Source: Littorina saxatilis
Taxonomy: Eukaryota > Mollusca > Gastropoda > Littorinimorpha > Littorinidae
DNA: 64,000 nt
Direction: 5' to 3'
Assembly: GCF_037325665.1 (NCBI RefSeq)
Contig: NC_090250.1
Coordinates: 44,197,896 to 44,261,895, forward strand
The notes under the pieces are model-generated. The model ran no database searches, had not been told where the DNA came from, and was given only the letters and a program-made list of their open reading frames with translations. Made by a program: the position numbers and the translations under genes. This document shows, piece by piece, positions 33,991 through 60,100 of the stretch; the first letter of the stretch is position 1; every line of letters begins with the position of its first letter.

Positions 33991-35686
33991 TCTCCGCTTT
34001 CCGGATTACTCGGCTGAGTAACGGAAAGGGAGGAAAGGCGTACGCCTCCAGACCCGTCCAGGGAAAGTCCAGAGCGTTCACTCGCCATGCCTGAGGGTCC
34101 GGGAATGGCGAGACGAACACCGGAAGCCTCTTTGAGTACCTTGTGGCAAAAAGGTCCACCAGAGGCTTTTGGACCTGGGCCCAAAGGCGAAGCAGTGCCC
34201 CGTGAGTGATCGTCCACTCCGACTGAAGCACTGTACCGGAACGACTGAGCGCATCCGCCAAAGTGTTCAGCCTCCCTGGAAGGTACCTGGCCGAGATCGT
34301 GATATGATGCTGAAAGCACCACACCAGGATCTCGCAAGCCCTCTCCGAGAGAGACGGGGACCGCGAGCCTCCCTGCTTGTTGATGTACGCCGCCACTGTC
34401 ATGTTGTCTGTAAACAGACGAACATGTTTGGCGTACAGGGAGGGCAGAAACTTGGCCAGAGCTAGAGCAACTGCCTCTAGCTCCAGCAAGTTGATGTGCC
34501 ACAAGGACTGCTCCGTCGTCCACAGACCGGAAGTAGTCTGAAGATCTGTATGTGCCCCCCAACCCTCCCTGGACGCATCTGTAAAGAGGTCCAGGTCGGG
34601 GAGGGGCACGACGATCGGAACACCTCTGCAGACCCACTCCGTGTCCAACCACGGAAGGGTCGCAGACTGGAACCATCCCTGCAAAGGGATGAGGGCGTCC
34701 CAGTCCACCAGAGGAGAGTCCACAAACGGCTTCAGCGCGAACTGAAGTGGACGTTTGTGGACCCGGCCCAGTGAAACCAGAAGAGCCATAGACTCCATCT
34801 GCCCCAAGATGGAGGCGAGCGAGCGGATGGAAGCCATCAGGAGAGGTAAAGTGGAGCGAATCTGGGCTTGGAGCTTGTCCACCCTTCTCTGAGAAGGCTG
34901 GACAGTCCAAGCGACCGTGTCGAAAGACATCCCCAGATAAGTGAATGTCTGTGACGGGGTCAGCTCCGACTTTACCCGGTTGATCGAGAACCCCAACGAG
35001 TTGGATTCTCGAAGAACCGTCAGGGTATCCTGCGAACAGCCGCTCTGGGACTGGTTCATGATGAGCCAGTCGTCCAGATAAGCCCGCAGACGGATACCCT
35101 GGGACCTCACCAGTGCACAGACCTGTCTCACCACCATGGTGAAAATCCATGGTGCGAGAGACAGCCCGAAAGGGAGTGCGCGAAACTGGTAGATCTGATC
35201 TCCCCACCGGAAACGAAGCCATTTCCGGTCGGCCGGATGCATAAGAATGTGAAAGTATGCGTCCGTGAGATCGATCGAGGTCACCCAGTCTCCTGGGCGG
35301 AGAGAGTCTCGGACAGAGGCTGGCGTCTCCATCTTGAATTTTATCTCCCTCAAGAAAGTATTGAGGAGAGATAAATCCAACACGGGACGCCATCCTCCTG
35401 ATGCTTTGGGAACAGCGAACAGACGCCCGTAAAATCCCAGGGAGCTGTGGACCCGAACTCTCTCCACCGCGCCCTTCTGCTCCAGGGAGGCAATTTCCGA
35501 CTGCAAGACGGAACGTGCTTCCTGCGAGAAGGGGGGCTTGAACCGCGGAGGCACTCGGGTAAGAGGCGCCTTTTCCTCCCGCCAGAGTAGACGGAAGCCC
35601 GATCTCACCACTCCCAGAATCCATTGGCTGTCTACTACCGACATCCAACGAGAAAGTGCCCGGGAGGGGCCTCCCGCCATCACCAA
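33788..35686 (-). CDS. DIRS element reverse transcriptase and RNase H frame
   Basis: A 632-residue open frame. RT motifs are clear: WRPVLDLSLLN, VTSIDLTDAYFHI, FRALPFGLSLAPWIF and the YLDD active site (RAYLDDWLI). An RNase H segment with DLFTDASREGWGAH follows. The order fits the RT-RNase H of DIRS and related Ngaro elements. It overlaps the recombinase frame in another register, an arrangement common in this family. Confidence 0.95.
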   Translation of the reverse strand: MVMAGGPSRALSRWMSVVDSQWILGVVRSGFRLLWREEKAPLTRVPPRFKPPFSQEARSVLQSEIASLEQKGAVERVRVHSSLGFYGRLFAVPKASGGWRPVLDLSLLNTFLREIKFKMETPASVRDSLRPGDWVTSIDLTDAYFHILMHPADRKWLRFRWGDQIYQFRALPFGLSLAPWIFTMVVRQVCALVRSQGIRLRAYLDDWLIMNQSQSGCSQDTLTVLRESNSLGFSINRVKSELTPSQTFTYLGMSFDTVAWTVQPSQRRVDKLQAQIRSTLPLLMASIRSLASILGQMESMALLVSLGRVHKRPLQFALKPFVDSPLVDWDALIPLQGWFQSATLPWLDTEWVCRGVPIVVPLPDLDLFTDASREGWGAHTDLQTTSGLWTTEQSLWHINLLELEAVALALAKFLPSLYAKHVRLFTDNMTVAAYINKQGGSRSPSLSERACEILVWCFQHHITISARYLPGRLNTLADALSRSGTVLQSEWTITHGALLRLWAQVQKPLVDLFATRYSKRLPVFVSPFPDPQAWRVNALDFPWTGLEAYAFPPFPLLSRVIRKAEMEEPALLLLVAPLWPSQVWFPDLLRLAQGPPIPLALVRGELVQPRTGIPHEEPSLLKLHVWKLFGTR

Positions 35687-35722
35687 GGTGGAGGGCGGGA
35701 GGGAGGTGAGATCGGGAGCGCT

Positions 35723-37909
35723 TCATTGGGGGTGTGGCTTACTTCCAGAGCCGCCACGCCCCCTCCCCGATGCCGTCCTCTTCTTCCCACCACGAGCGGC
35801 CGGCGGAGCCTGCCGCTTCTGAGCTGGCTTGGGGTTAGACGATGTCTGAGCCTGCTTCTGTTTAGAAGGCTGAGACTGTTTCACCCCCTTCAGAGTGTAG
35901 TCAAGGAACTGACTGTCCTTGTTTGACTGAATCTCCTTCTGTCTGGCATCCAGTGCCAGCGGACAGAAGAGAGACTCCTCTGAGACCGGGGAGACTCTCA
36001 AGGTCTCCCTAGTAGCCAGTTCCGTGAATTGGGACTGCGAGAGGAAGAGATCCCTCCTGCAGAGTACCGCTTGGGTGTACTGCAGGGAGGAAAGACGCAA
36101 TTGTTCCTCATTGACCTTGGCCAATGCGGCCAAAAGCGCAGAGACATCGTCCGCATTCTGTTCTTCACTGAGAGTGAAAGGAACTAGCGAATCGGTCAAT
36201 GCCCGAGACAGAGCCCGAACGAGAGTCTCCGCAATGGAGGACAGTTCGATCTGCCGACGTCCAACCTCCTCAGCAGAGAGGAGGGAAGCCTCGGAAACCG
36301 GCAAAACCGAATCACGCTTGATCGGTTTAGTCAGAAGAGGCAGCAATTCCCGGGAAACCGGAAGGGTAGCCCTAGGGAGTGCAAAAGACGCCAGCCAATT
36401 CTGGCTCTGATTGGGCATGCCAAGCTTCCTATTGGCCGTAGGCACGAAGGAAGAGGCTTGGGCAGCTGAAGCCACCCACTGCTGAGCTGATTCCGGAACT
36501 GGACCAAAAGGAAGCAGTAACGGAACAGGCACTGGCCGAATACCACTCCCCGCATGTGCTGGACGAACCAGTGAATGCGAAAGTTGGTAAGCCACTGACG
36601 GAGACTCGGCGAACCGGAAGGAAGAAACATCCTCCTGTGCCGGCCGGAAGTCCGCCATGGCAGAAGGAACGAATGATGCGGAAGAGTCCGCAGCCACCAC
36701 CCCTTCAGGAAAATAACGAGACGTTACTTCCGCCGCGACGTCAAGAACAGACTTGAGCTTCGACGGAAACACGCCCCGCGACTCCTCGCTGACCACTGAT
36801 GGAGCATCAGAATAGTCACACGTGGAACCATGACCGAAGTCACCAGTTCCGGAAGCAGAAGCATGCCCTGGCAAACCGGAAACCGGAAAAGCCTGAGCAC
36901 TAACGTCATCCTGCCGCCCAAAATCCTGTGAAGGTAAAGGGTAAGCAGGACGACCATCCGCAAAAACCGGAGCTGGATGAGCTGACGTCACTCCCCCGAC
37001 TGAGTGGAGTGATGCCTGCTCAAGCCTAGGCGCTTGAAAGCCGGAAGGCGCACGCTGTAATCCACTATCTGGTATCCGGAAGGAACCACCAGAAGAGGAA
37101 GAAGCGTTTCCGGCCGAAACCGGAAGTGTAGTCAACGGAACCGCAAAATGCGGAAGTGAAGACTGCACTGGTTGACTTCGCGATCCGGAAGGACCGGAAG
37201 TCAGTGAATACTCCATCCTGCCGCGACCGCCGTAGCGTGCCGGAGCGGACGGATCATCACTTCCGGCAAGTGCCGGAAATGCGGCAGTCGAAACCGACTG
37301 CCGCCGCTGTTCGAACAAGTCCGGGGCCTCGTAGGTTATCGCCGGAAATGAAAGATCAGCAAGGTATCGGTCGTGACCCGATGCGAAAGAGCTGTCCCCC
37401 GAAGGAGAACGTCCAGGCGCCTCACGAGGGCTATCGGACCAGCTCTGCTTACCAACCGACGCTGAAGAGGGAGGACGCTGCTCCAAGCCGGAAGTGGAGG
37501 ACAAAGACACGGAAGCCAATGCCCGGACGTCACTGCCAGATGCCGGAAACGCCGAACTGCTGGCGACGGAACGCTGAAATTCTGCCTGCACCAAGCTGCG
37601 GATTTCTGGAACCAGTGACTTTAACAGAGAGGAAACCAACGCACCTTGTCCAGGTGCTAACAAAGAAGACGAAGTCTCCGATGTAGAGACAGGTGCAGAA
37701 GTAACAGTAGCGCTAGGCGCCGCAAAAGAAGCAGAAGTAGTAACAGCGCTAGGCGCCGAAATTGGTACAGCCAACAAAGTGTTACGCTCTTGGTCTGTAA
37801 CAAGTAACGTTGCTTTGGAAGAGGAAGACTTAGCCTTAATTTTCCCCTTGGGGTCCGACTTGCCACGGCGCTTGTCTGAATCAGACATGTTGACAACAAC
37901 ACGTGGCAA
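35723..37909 (-). CDS. DIRS element gag-like frame
   Basis: A 728-residue open frame, Ser/Ala/Pro-rich, with a basic C-terminal tail (KKRTASGRGRGGSGSKPHP) that could bind nucleic acid. Its place before RT is where DIRS elements carry their gag-like ORF1. It has no recognised domain and is assigned by position and composition. Confidence 0.8.
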   Translation of the reverse strand: MPRVVVNMSDSDKRRGKSDPKGKIKAKSSSSKATLLVTDQERNTLLAVPISAPSAVTTSASFAAPSATVTSAPVSTSETSSSLLAPGQGALVSSLLKSLVPEIRSLVQAEFQRSVASSSAFPASGSDVRALASVSLSSTSGLEQRPPSSASVGKQSWSDSPREAPGRSPSGDSSFASGHDRYLADLSFPAITYEAPDLFEQRRQSVSTAAFPALAGSDDPSAPARYGGRGRMEYSLTSGPSGSRSQPVQSSLPHFAVPLTTLPVSAGNASSSSGGSFRIPDSGLQRAPSGFQAPRLEQASLHSVGGVTSAHPAPVFADGRPAYPLPSQDFGRQDDVSAQAFPVSGLPGHASASGTGDFGHGSTCDYSDAPSVVSEESRGVFPSKLKSVLDVAAEVTSRYFPEGVVAADSSASFVPSAMADFRPAQEDVSSFRFAESPSVAYQLSHSLVRPAHAGSGIRPVPVPLLLPFGPVPESAQQWVASAAQASSFVPTANRKLGMPNQSQNWLASFALPRATLPVSRELLPLLTKPIKRDSVLPVSEASLLSAEEVGRRQIELSSIAETLVRALSRALTDSLVPFTLSEEQNADDVSALLAALAKVNEEQLRLSSLQYTQAVLCRRDLFLSQSQFTELATRETLRVSPVSEESLFCPLALDARQKEIQSNKDSQFLDYTLKGVKQSQPSKQKQAQTSSNPKPAQKRQAPPAARGGKKRTASGRGRGGSGSKPHPQ

Positions 37910-38731
37910 CGCGAAAAAATTTACTGAAACATAAGTCTAAACGACTGGAAAATTCAGTAAACACATGCACTAATGCGTTAACAAAATACTATAGCTAAAC
38001 TTGCCCCACAAGCAGAGGCACGGAGAGCTACAAACAAAGTCACACGAGCTAGAAAACTAACTCACACAACAAAATGGCGACACGCAAGACACTGACACAA
38101 ACGTCAACAACACGTGGCAAAGCCAAAAAGATTTACTGAAACGTAAGTCAAAACGACTGAAAACACAGTAAACACACACGCTTACGCGTCAACAAAATAC
38201 TAAAGCTACACTTGCCCAAACAGAAAGAGGGCACGCAGAGCTACTAGCAAAGTCACACGAGTTAGCTAACTAACTCACACAACAAAATGGCGAAACACGC
38301 AAGTCACTGACACACAAGTCCGTAAAAAACGGACAACGTACAGTAACGAAACAGCGCAAACAACCAACAACAAACGGGAACGAGCTCACCAAACTGTAGG
38401 CAAGGCGAGCAGACAAGCTGGGTAACGTGGCCGGCGGGTGTCACTCAAACACACAAGGTCAGCCACAGAGCGTCAAAAAGTGAACCGTCCTCTCCGAGGT
38501 GAAAAAGACGTATGATAATAGGCACGTGTTCCTAGAGGAAGTGACGTGGCATACACCCGTATGGGAGGTAACTCCCGGTGTACTGGCCCATTACCAAAGC
38601 TACTTTCACTTTCGTTTTGGTGATGGGGTTGCTTCCCTTTAAATTCTTTAGCCGGGTAAGCGTTTTTCAGTGATAAGCATCTCAGGTGACTCAATGCTAA
38701 TGTGATTCGGAGTAAGAATATGATATTAAAT

Positions 38732-39515
38732 ACACTTTACATAAACCAGCTCCCACTCTCCCTCACTAATGCCTACCCCAAGCCGTGACAACTGATGCTT
38801 GGAAATTGTGTGGAAGAGTACACCTCTCTATTTCTCTCCAATGCTCTTCCTGCTGACATGCAGTGACACCGGACGCCCCACAGAGTTTAGCCAGCTACCC
38901 ATCCACCCCCCCCCCCCCTTCCTCAAAGCAAGACAACTGAAGGGTTCATAGATTAGGCAACCGACTCACTGGTCAAGGCTGAGGGGAACCAAGAGTATCT
39001 TGTTAATGAAAGAGGTTACACACAGACACACCATGCCAAGAACTGTGGCCGGTTTTTCACTCACTTTCGCTCAGGACCTTCATCGACTGTGGTTTCTGTT
39101 GTTTACGTACAACAGACAAGAATAAAGAGCTCAGTGCAGTTTCATGTTGGCATCTTCGCATGTACTCCACTCCTGACCAAAACTACCCCCCCTCCTGATG
39201 GGTACACGTGCACTCAAGTTATCAGTGACTGTCATCACGCCATTGCGGCTGTGATCTTTGTACCAAGAGACGGGCTGCTCTGTTATCGATTTTGTTGTGA
39301 AAATTTGACGATGGTCTGTCCGTACATTGGAGGTATGACCTGCTGTTGGGACCGAAAATGAGTGTCCGCGACCATGTTTTGCAGGTGTCCGTTTAAGGGG
39401 GAGGCAAATATAGAAGAAAAACACTCCGTGCCGAGCAAATGTGTCCGTACATGTCAGGTGTCCGCTCACGCCGGGGGCCGTACATTGCAGGGACTGCTGT
39501 ACCAAAAAAAACAAA
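38732..39515. other. Intergenic DNA with repeat fragments
   Basis: No gene was recognised. It has a short poly-C run (about 38909-38920). Fragments at about 39310-39505 (GTCCGTACATTG, AGGGACTGCTGTACC) belong to the same repeat as 31793-31880. Confidence 0.5.
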
Positions 39516-40330
39516 AACAAGAAGGGCAAAGCCCATACGACTCACATGCTTGACCTTGACCTTTACATGACCTTGACCTTCAGGGTCAAGGTCAAATAAC
39601 TAAACCTAGCAATGACATCATACACTAAGAACTGCTTTACACATTTTTCCTACCAAAATACATGTGACCTTGACCCAAGGTCAAGGTCATCCAAGGTCAT
39701 GCAACACAAAGCTGTTAATTCAAGACATAGGAAGTACAATGGTGCTTATTGGCTCTTTCTACCATGAGATATGGTCACTTTTAGTGGTTCACTACCTTAT
39801 TTTGGTCACATTTCATAAGGGTCAAAGTGACCTTGACCATATGTGACCAAATGTGTCTCATGATGAAAGCATAACATGTGCCCCACATAATTTTTAAGTT
39901 TGAAACAGTTATCTTCCATAGTTCAGGGTCAAGGTCACTTCAAAATATGTATACAATCCAACTTTGAAGAGCTCCTGTGACCTTGACGCAAGGTAAACCA
40001 AACTGGTATCAAAAGATGGGGCTTACTTTGCCCTATATATCATATATAGGTGAGGTATTCAATCTCAAAAACTTCAGAGAAAATGGGAAAAATGGGAAAA
40101 ATAGCTGTTTTTTAGACAACATTTATGGCCCCTGCGACCTTGACCTTGAAGCAAGGTCAAGATGCTATGTATGTTTTTTGGGGCCTTGTCATCATACACC
40201 ATCTTGCCAAATTTGGTACTGATAGACTGAATAGTGTCCAAGAAATATCCAACGTTAAAGTTTTCCGGACGGACGTCCGGACGACTCGGGTGAGTACATA
40301 GACTCACTTTTGCTTCGCATGTGAGTCAAA
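39516..40330 (+). mobile_element. ~0.8 kb dispersed repeat rich in TGACCTTGA motifs, copy 1
   Basis: It is bounded by AAGAAGGGCAAAGCCCATAC GACTCACATGC on the left and GCATGTGAGTC on the right. It carries about nine exact TGACCTTGA/TCAAGGTCA sites. The same sequence occurs inverted at 51183-51945. No coding capacity. Confidence 0.88.
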
Positions 40331-40453
40331 AAACCAGACTACCTTTTACATAGTGTAACATGCTGGCCACATAAGAAGAATGTTTGGAAGAAAAGGATGA
40401 AGTGAGGTGATGTGTGGATCATGAAGTGAAATCCTGCCAGAAATGCTGAGTTC

Positions 40454-43080
40454 TCAATACAAGCTGGTTTTCTTCATGATGCGCAGAAACTCTTCCTGGT
40501 TGATCTCCCCGTCCCCGTCTCTGTCTGCCTCATCTATCATTTCCTGAAACACACACGCAAAGCATACTGCCTGATAAATCTGTTGACTGAATAACCCACA
40601 AGGCATGAAAGTATAATTTTTTTTTAAATTTTTTTTTTCATTTTTCATTACTTTATTGTCCCATCGCTGGGAAATTCGGGTCGCTTTCTCCCAGTGGAAA
40701 GCTAGCAGCAACGGAGTCGCGCTACCCAGGTGTCTGCGTGTTTAGGTGTATTCAGCCACCTGCACTTATGGCAGAATGACCAAGGTCTTTTACGTGCCAT
40801 TGTGATGACACGGGGGTGGGACATGGCTTCCGTCTCTGGGTCTGCACATAAAGTTGACCCGTGTCCGTCCCGGCCCGAATTCGAACCTGCGACCTTCCGA
40901 TCACAAGTCCAGTGCTCTACCAACTGAGCTACCGGATGAGATACCGTGGAAACCCCTCTTGAGACAAACTGCACCCCTTACCCTGCATCCCCGCTTTTAA
41001 AACTCGCTTCTTCAGGCATTGTTTTCATCAATTTTCCTCCGATTCAGACTCCCTCCCTTTAAGACCAGATTTTTTCTGATTATTTTGTTACTTAAGGCCA
41101 GGCTGCATGCTGAAAAAAAATTCAAGATTGTTTGTCTACTTCTGTTTTTGGCAGACATGTCAGCTTTAAAAGGGGTGTTCCAATGTATTTCGGCAACAAA
41201 TACTCTGTCCTTTCGTACCCCTGCTGTCTGCTATTGAAAACAACATACCACACGAAGCAAACCAGATATCATTTGATAGTAAAGCTGATGGGGTCTATGT
41301 CAACCAAAAGAGTGAGATTCCCTGTAGGTGGAGTTCCTGTAGGGGGATTCCCTGTACACAGGGAATCCCACAGGGTGGAGTTTTTAAATAAAACTTGCAA
41401 ACCTTACTCAAATTTCTAAGAAATATAAAAAAAGATCGAAAAACATCAAATTCTACCGATGTCGTTAAGCATCACGTGACTTTAAGAGATATCAGCGAAA
41501 CGCTACAGGAACTACACCCTGTGGTATTCCCTGTATACAGGGAATCCTCCTACAGGAACTCCACCTACAGGGAATCCCGCTCTTTTGGGCGACAGAGACC
41601 CCATCAGCGATAGTAAAGTGTTCACTGTTGGTGAGATAAACAATAGTAAAAAAGGCTCCAGACAGCAGTAATCATCTATTATTAAGAAATCTGCATCAGT
41701 TCAAAAGGTACAGTCAATAAGGTACAGACAGAGAGGCAGAATGCGCACCTAATGAACTTTATAGTATTTAACGAGAAAGGGGTTGCACACATCAACGGAA
41801 GTGAACTTACCTGAAGTTCTTCATCCGTGAGGTTCTCCCCAAGCTCCTTGGCAACTCTCTTCAAGTTGCGGAAAGAGATTTTGCCTGTCTCATCATCGTC
41901 AAACAGTCGGAAAGCTTTCAAGATCTCCTCTTTTGCGTCTTTCTCGCTCATCTTCTGTGTCATTATCGTCAGGAAGTCATTGAAGTCAATGGTTCCTGCA
42001 CAAAGGAAAACAGCAGGTCTACAGATATTTGCAATACAAACTGATGTACAAGACCAAACTGCAACTAGTCCACCTAAACACTGTTTCGTAAGTAATTTTT
42101 TGAAATGCTGCCACTTCAAATTCGCATACCAATCAATCAATCAATCAATCAATATGAGGCTTATATCGCGCGTATTCCGTGGGTACAGTTCTAAGCGCAG
42201 GGATTTTTTTTATACCAAACAAGCAGTTTACAATGCAAACCTGCATTAATTGTTCAGGTTCTAACCAGTCCCAATATATATACTTAAACTCAAAAGCCTT
42301 GGAATAGAAGAACTTTCACACATGTGTGACTTTGAACCGCACATTTTTTTCTTTTATTGTTTTGATTTTTGAAAGACATTTAAAAAAATACTCATTCCGA
42401 CATTCGTACCTGTTCCTTCTTTGTCAATCTCTGCGATCATCTTCTTGATTTCTTCCTTCTTTGGTTCAAATCCCAAGGCCCTCATGGCAACCTGTGAATA
42501 AAAATTAAATGAATCAAATGGAAATGCCAGGTATATATTCCAATGCATTCGCTTGGGGGCACATTTCTGAACTTAGAAAAGAAAAGCTTGCAAAAATTGT
42601 GCCTGCAGCTAAAAACCAAACTTTGTTCAGCTGTGCTTGTTATAAAATATCAAACCTCGTTTTAATGTGCTAGCTACAAAACATGCAATTCTATTTGTTT
42701 CAAAAAGATTAAAACATAAAAACTTTCTGCAGAAGATAAACACTTTATGACACAATTGTCATATATATGTGCAAATATAAAACTTCCCACTACAGCTCCA
42801 AACTCAGCCCTTCTATTTAATTCAAATCGTAAGTATGTTACTGTTAGGCACAATAAAAGGCATCAAGTATTTCATTTAAAAAGGCTTGATCTGGTTATGA
42901 AATAAATTGTGAAAAATATATAACAAAATTAAGCTCTTGATCTGTTACCTTCAATTCTTTAGCATCAATAGTCCCAGAGCCGTCAGCATCAAACAGATCA
43001 AAGGCTTCTCTGATCTCCTGCTTCTGTTCTTCTGTCAGCTCACATTTTGGACCTGTCTTCTTGCGGCTACCTCCAGCCAT
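40454..43080 (-). CDS. CETN2: Centrin (CETN2-like), EF-hand centriole protein
   Basis: Centrins are calcium-binding proteins of the centriole lumen and basal body; CETN2 also serves nucleotide excision repair with XPC and mRNA export in TREX-2. Four exons: 43080-42949, 42491-42410, 41995-41811 and 40543-40454 (stop 40454-40456), all GT/AG with matching phases. The product is 162 residues (human CETN2 172), with a shorter basic N-terminus ([12 protein letters not shown]). Four EF-hands are seen. EF1 has a full loop (D31-D33-S35-E42), EF2 a weaker one (D67-D78), EF3 reads [10 protein letters not shown] and EF4 reads [13 protein letters not shown]. The end MKKTSLY is identical to human. Intron 2 carries a (TCAA)n run and intron 3 holds a MULE-like MITE and a SINE. 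It is divergent from NSDHL. Confidence 0.97.
40640..40942 (-). mobile_element. tRNA-derived SINE in centrin intron 3
   Basis: Read on the minus strand, the head TCCGGTAGCTCAGTTGGTAG AGCACTGGACT resembles an elongator tRNA, and GTCGCAGGTTCGAATTCGGG contains the B box. The 3' end is AT-rich (ACAATAAAGTAATG). The first 70 bases are the most tRNA-like in the window, but no clean acceptor stem closes, so a SINE is the better call. Confidence 0.85.
41284..41608. mobile_element. Mutator-like (MULE-type) MITE with ~97-bp terminal inverted repeats
   Basis: The left arm (41284-about 41382) is the near-perfect inverse complement of the right arm (about 41512-41608), starting GCTGATGGGGTCT. A 9-bp direct repeat GATAGTAAA flanks it (41275-41283 and 41609-41617). 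Long terminal repeats with a 9-bp target duplication are typical of Mutator-like elements. Each arm also contains an inner palindrome ATTCCCTGTAYACAGGGAAT. Total 325 bp, no protein. It lies in centrin intron 3. Confidence 0.88.
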
Positions 43081-45071
43081 GGTTGTCTTTTTGAAGTTGG
43101 ACTGCAGAGAAAAACATGTCCTCCATCAAACAAAGAAAAAGAAGGTGGAGAAGAAGAAGAAAGAAAAAGTCTAGATAACCATGCAGGCAGTGGCATACTA
43201 ATCAAGTATAAAGAGTTTCCCTTTTATTACTGCCATAAAATAAATTGAAATTCTTCAGGAAGGTCGAAGCATGACCCACAACCAAGCAGTCCAATATGAT
43301 TAGAAAATGAAACCTTGGAAGACGGGCACAGTGGCCTAGTGGATAAGAGTGATAAGACATAGGCCTCCTATGCGGAAGGTCGCAGCTAGGTTCGAATCCC
43401 GGCTGCACATGGGTGGCCGAGTGGTAACGCACTTGCGCTCGGAAGCGAGAGGTTGCGAGTTCGACCCTGGGTCAGGGCGTTAGCAATTTTCTCCCCCCTT
43501 TCCTAACCTAGGTGGTGGGTTCAAGTGCTAGTCTTTCGGATGAGACGAAAAACCGAGGTCCCTTCGTGTACACTACATTGGGGTGTGCACGTTAAAGATC
43601 CCACGATTGACAAAAGGGTCTTTCCTGGCAAAATTGTATGGGCATAGATAAAAAATGTCCACCAAAATACCCGTGTGATTTGGAATAATAGGCCGTGAAA
43701 AGTAGGATATGCGCCGAAATGGCTGCGATCTGCTGGTCGATGTGAATGCGTGATGTATTGTGTAAAAAATTCCATCTCACACGGCATAAATAGATCCCTG
43801 CGCCTTGAGTCCGAGTCTGGAGATACGCGCGCGCATATAACATGGGGGTGGACATATTCTGATCTCCCAGTCCCAGGTCAACTTATGTGCAGACCTGCTA
43901 GTGCCTTATCCCCCTTCGTGTGTACACACAAGCACAAGACCAAGTGCGCACGGAAAAGATCCTGTAATCCATGTTAGAATTCGACGGGTTATACTTATAG
44001 AAACATGAAAAATCCTGCATGCTTTCCCCGAAAGTGGCGTATGTCTGCCTGCTTTATTGACAAGAGTTGGTGTCAAAAAAAAATTCTGAAAGCTTACATT
44101 ATATGATGTTAAGCCAGAGTTGTACACACGATCCTGAAAGAATCTGTGACAGTTGATTCTTACGTCATCTGAATCCTTCTATATTGTTACTGTTTGACAA
44201 ACTGCCAAGACCTTTTGCGATAACATTAATCACCAATAAATGTTGACTGTCCTATCTGTGTTTTTGTACTGATGAATACAGAAGAAACCAATAAACCTTG
44301 GTTAAAGCAAGTATTAGCCTTCAAGAAAGAGAATGGTCGAGTACAGACATGTTCATTAGCCGCTGATCAAACAAAGTTTTCTTCACGCAATTACAGGTAA
44401 TTTGTGGGAAATTTCTCTAAAGAAACCCCAACAACCACAAGTTCTATTCAGAAATAATGTAGCTATAGGCCTACTCCGGTTTATACCCAAGCTGGATACA
44501 TCAAAAGTTCGTTACATTTCATGGACCTTGCGCATGTCATGGTGGTGTTTTTGAGTGTGAAAATCGCTTCATTAGCAAGCGTAATATACTAAGATGATAG
44601 CGAAATCGACCGAATACTACGGATAGTTTTGTGGCATGGTGCCAGGAAACCAAAAATGAAACACAAAATAAACATTAAAACAGCAGTAAATGAATTTACC
44701 ATTGTGATCGTGTCCGTCAATCTGTTGAGCAGTCTGCTTTTGTTGATCTTCGAGACGAAACTCACCGCCAATTCCCCGGATCGACAGATCCGCAGCAAAA
44801 AATGTAAAAAGAAAGCTGGATTGGATCTGCTATGGAATCGTTGCAGGAACATCTTAGCATACTTGTTTACAAATACCTTTTGAACATTCTCTACTCCGAA
44901 GACTTTCACAAATTCCCTTTTTTACAGTAATTCTTAAGACTTAAATTATGTTTGGTTTCAAACAATTTGTACTTCGTTCGTTAACAATTCATCATCCTTG
45001 GTTAGTTCGATTTATCTGCAGTTGCCAGTTCTTATGAGATGGCCCACGAAGTACACAGACAATGAATACGA
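43081..45071. promoter_or_regulatory. Divergent region between centrin and NSDHL
   Basis: The start codons of the two opposite-strand genes are 1,991 bp apart. Both promoters should lie here. The centrin-proximal half is filled by nested SINEs (43322-44050). The part next to NSDHL (about 44100-45071) is free of recognised repeats. Non-coding first exons are possible for either gene but were not resolved. Confidence 0.55.
43322..44050 (+). mobile_element. SINE interrupted by a second SINE (nested insertion)
   Basis: The outer SINE starts with GGGCACAGTGGCCTAGTGGA and a B box GGTTCGAATCCC. It breaks near 43410 and resumes near 43838 with the body shared with 24253-24640 (GTGTGTACACACAAGCACAA). 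The inner SINE (about 43411-43835) has its own tRNA head (GGTGGCCGAGTGGTAACGCA, B box GAGTTCGACCC). It has the ACGTTAAAGATCCCACGATT body also seen at 30178-30597. CATGGG occurs at both junctions, a likely target duplication. Confidence 0.8.

Positions 45072-60100
<15,029 letters not shown>

Larger units (their letters stand above)
32289..38731 (-). mobile_element. DIRS-type tyrosine-recombinase retroelement, looks whole
   Basis: A ~6.4 kb element in minus orientation. Its parts, in element order, are an inverted terminal repeat (about 38731-38509), a gag-like frame (37909-35723), an RT/RNase H frame (35686-33788) and an overlapping tyrosine-recombinase frame (ending 32724). They are followed by an internal complementary region (about 32676-32586) and the opposite terminal repeat (about 32534-32289). 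This is the DIRS layout, which integrates by recombinase through a circular intermediate and leaves no target duplication. The terminal repeats are nearly identical over about 200 bp: the same 62-codon reading of both is unchanged. With long open frames, this suggests a recent insertion. No breaks were evident by eye. Confidence 0.94.

Noticed and set aside
32724-35726. The full 1000-codon frame read as one DIRS protein
   Set aside because: Its upstream two thirds is the shadow of the RT/RNase H frame. Only the last part has tyrosine-recombinase motifs.
33367-37686. Plus-strand frames across the DIRS element
   Set aside because: They are antisense shadows of the GC-rich minus-strand frames and have no domain signature.
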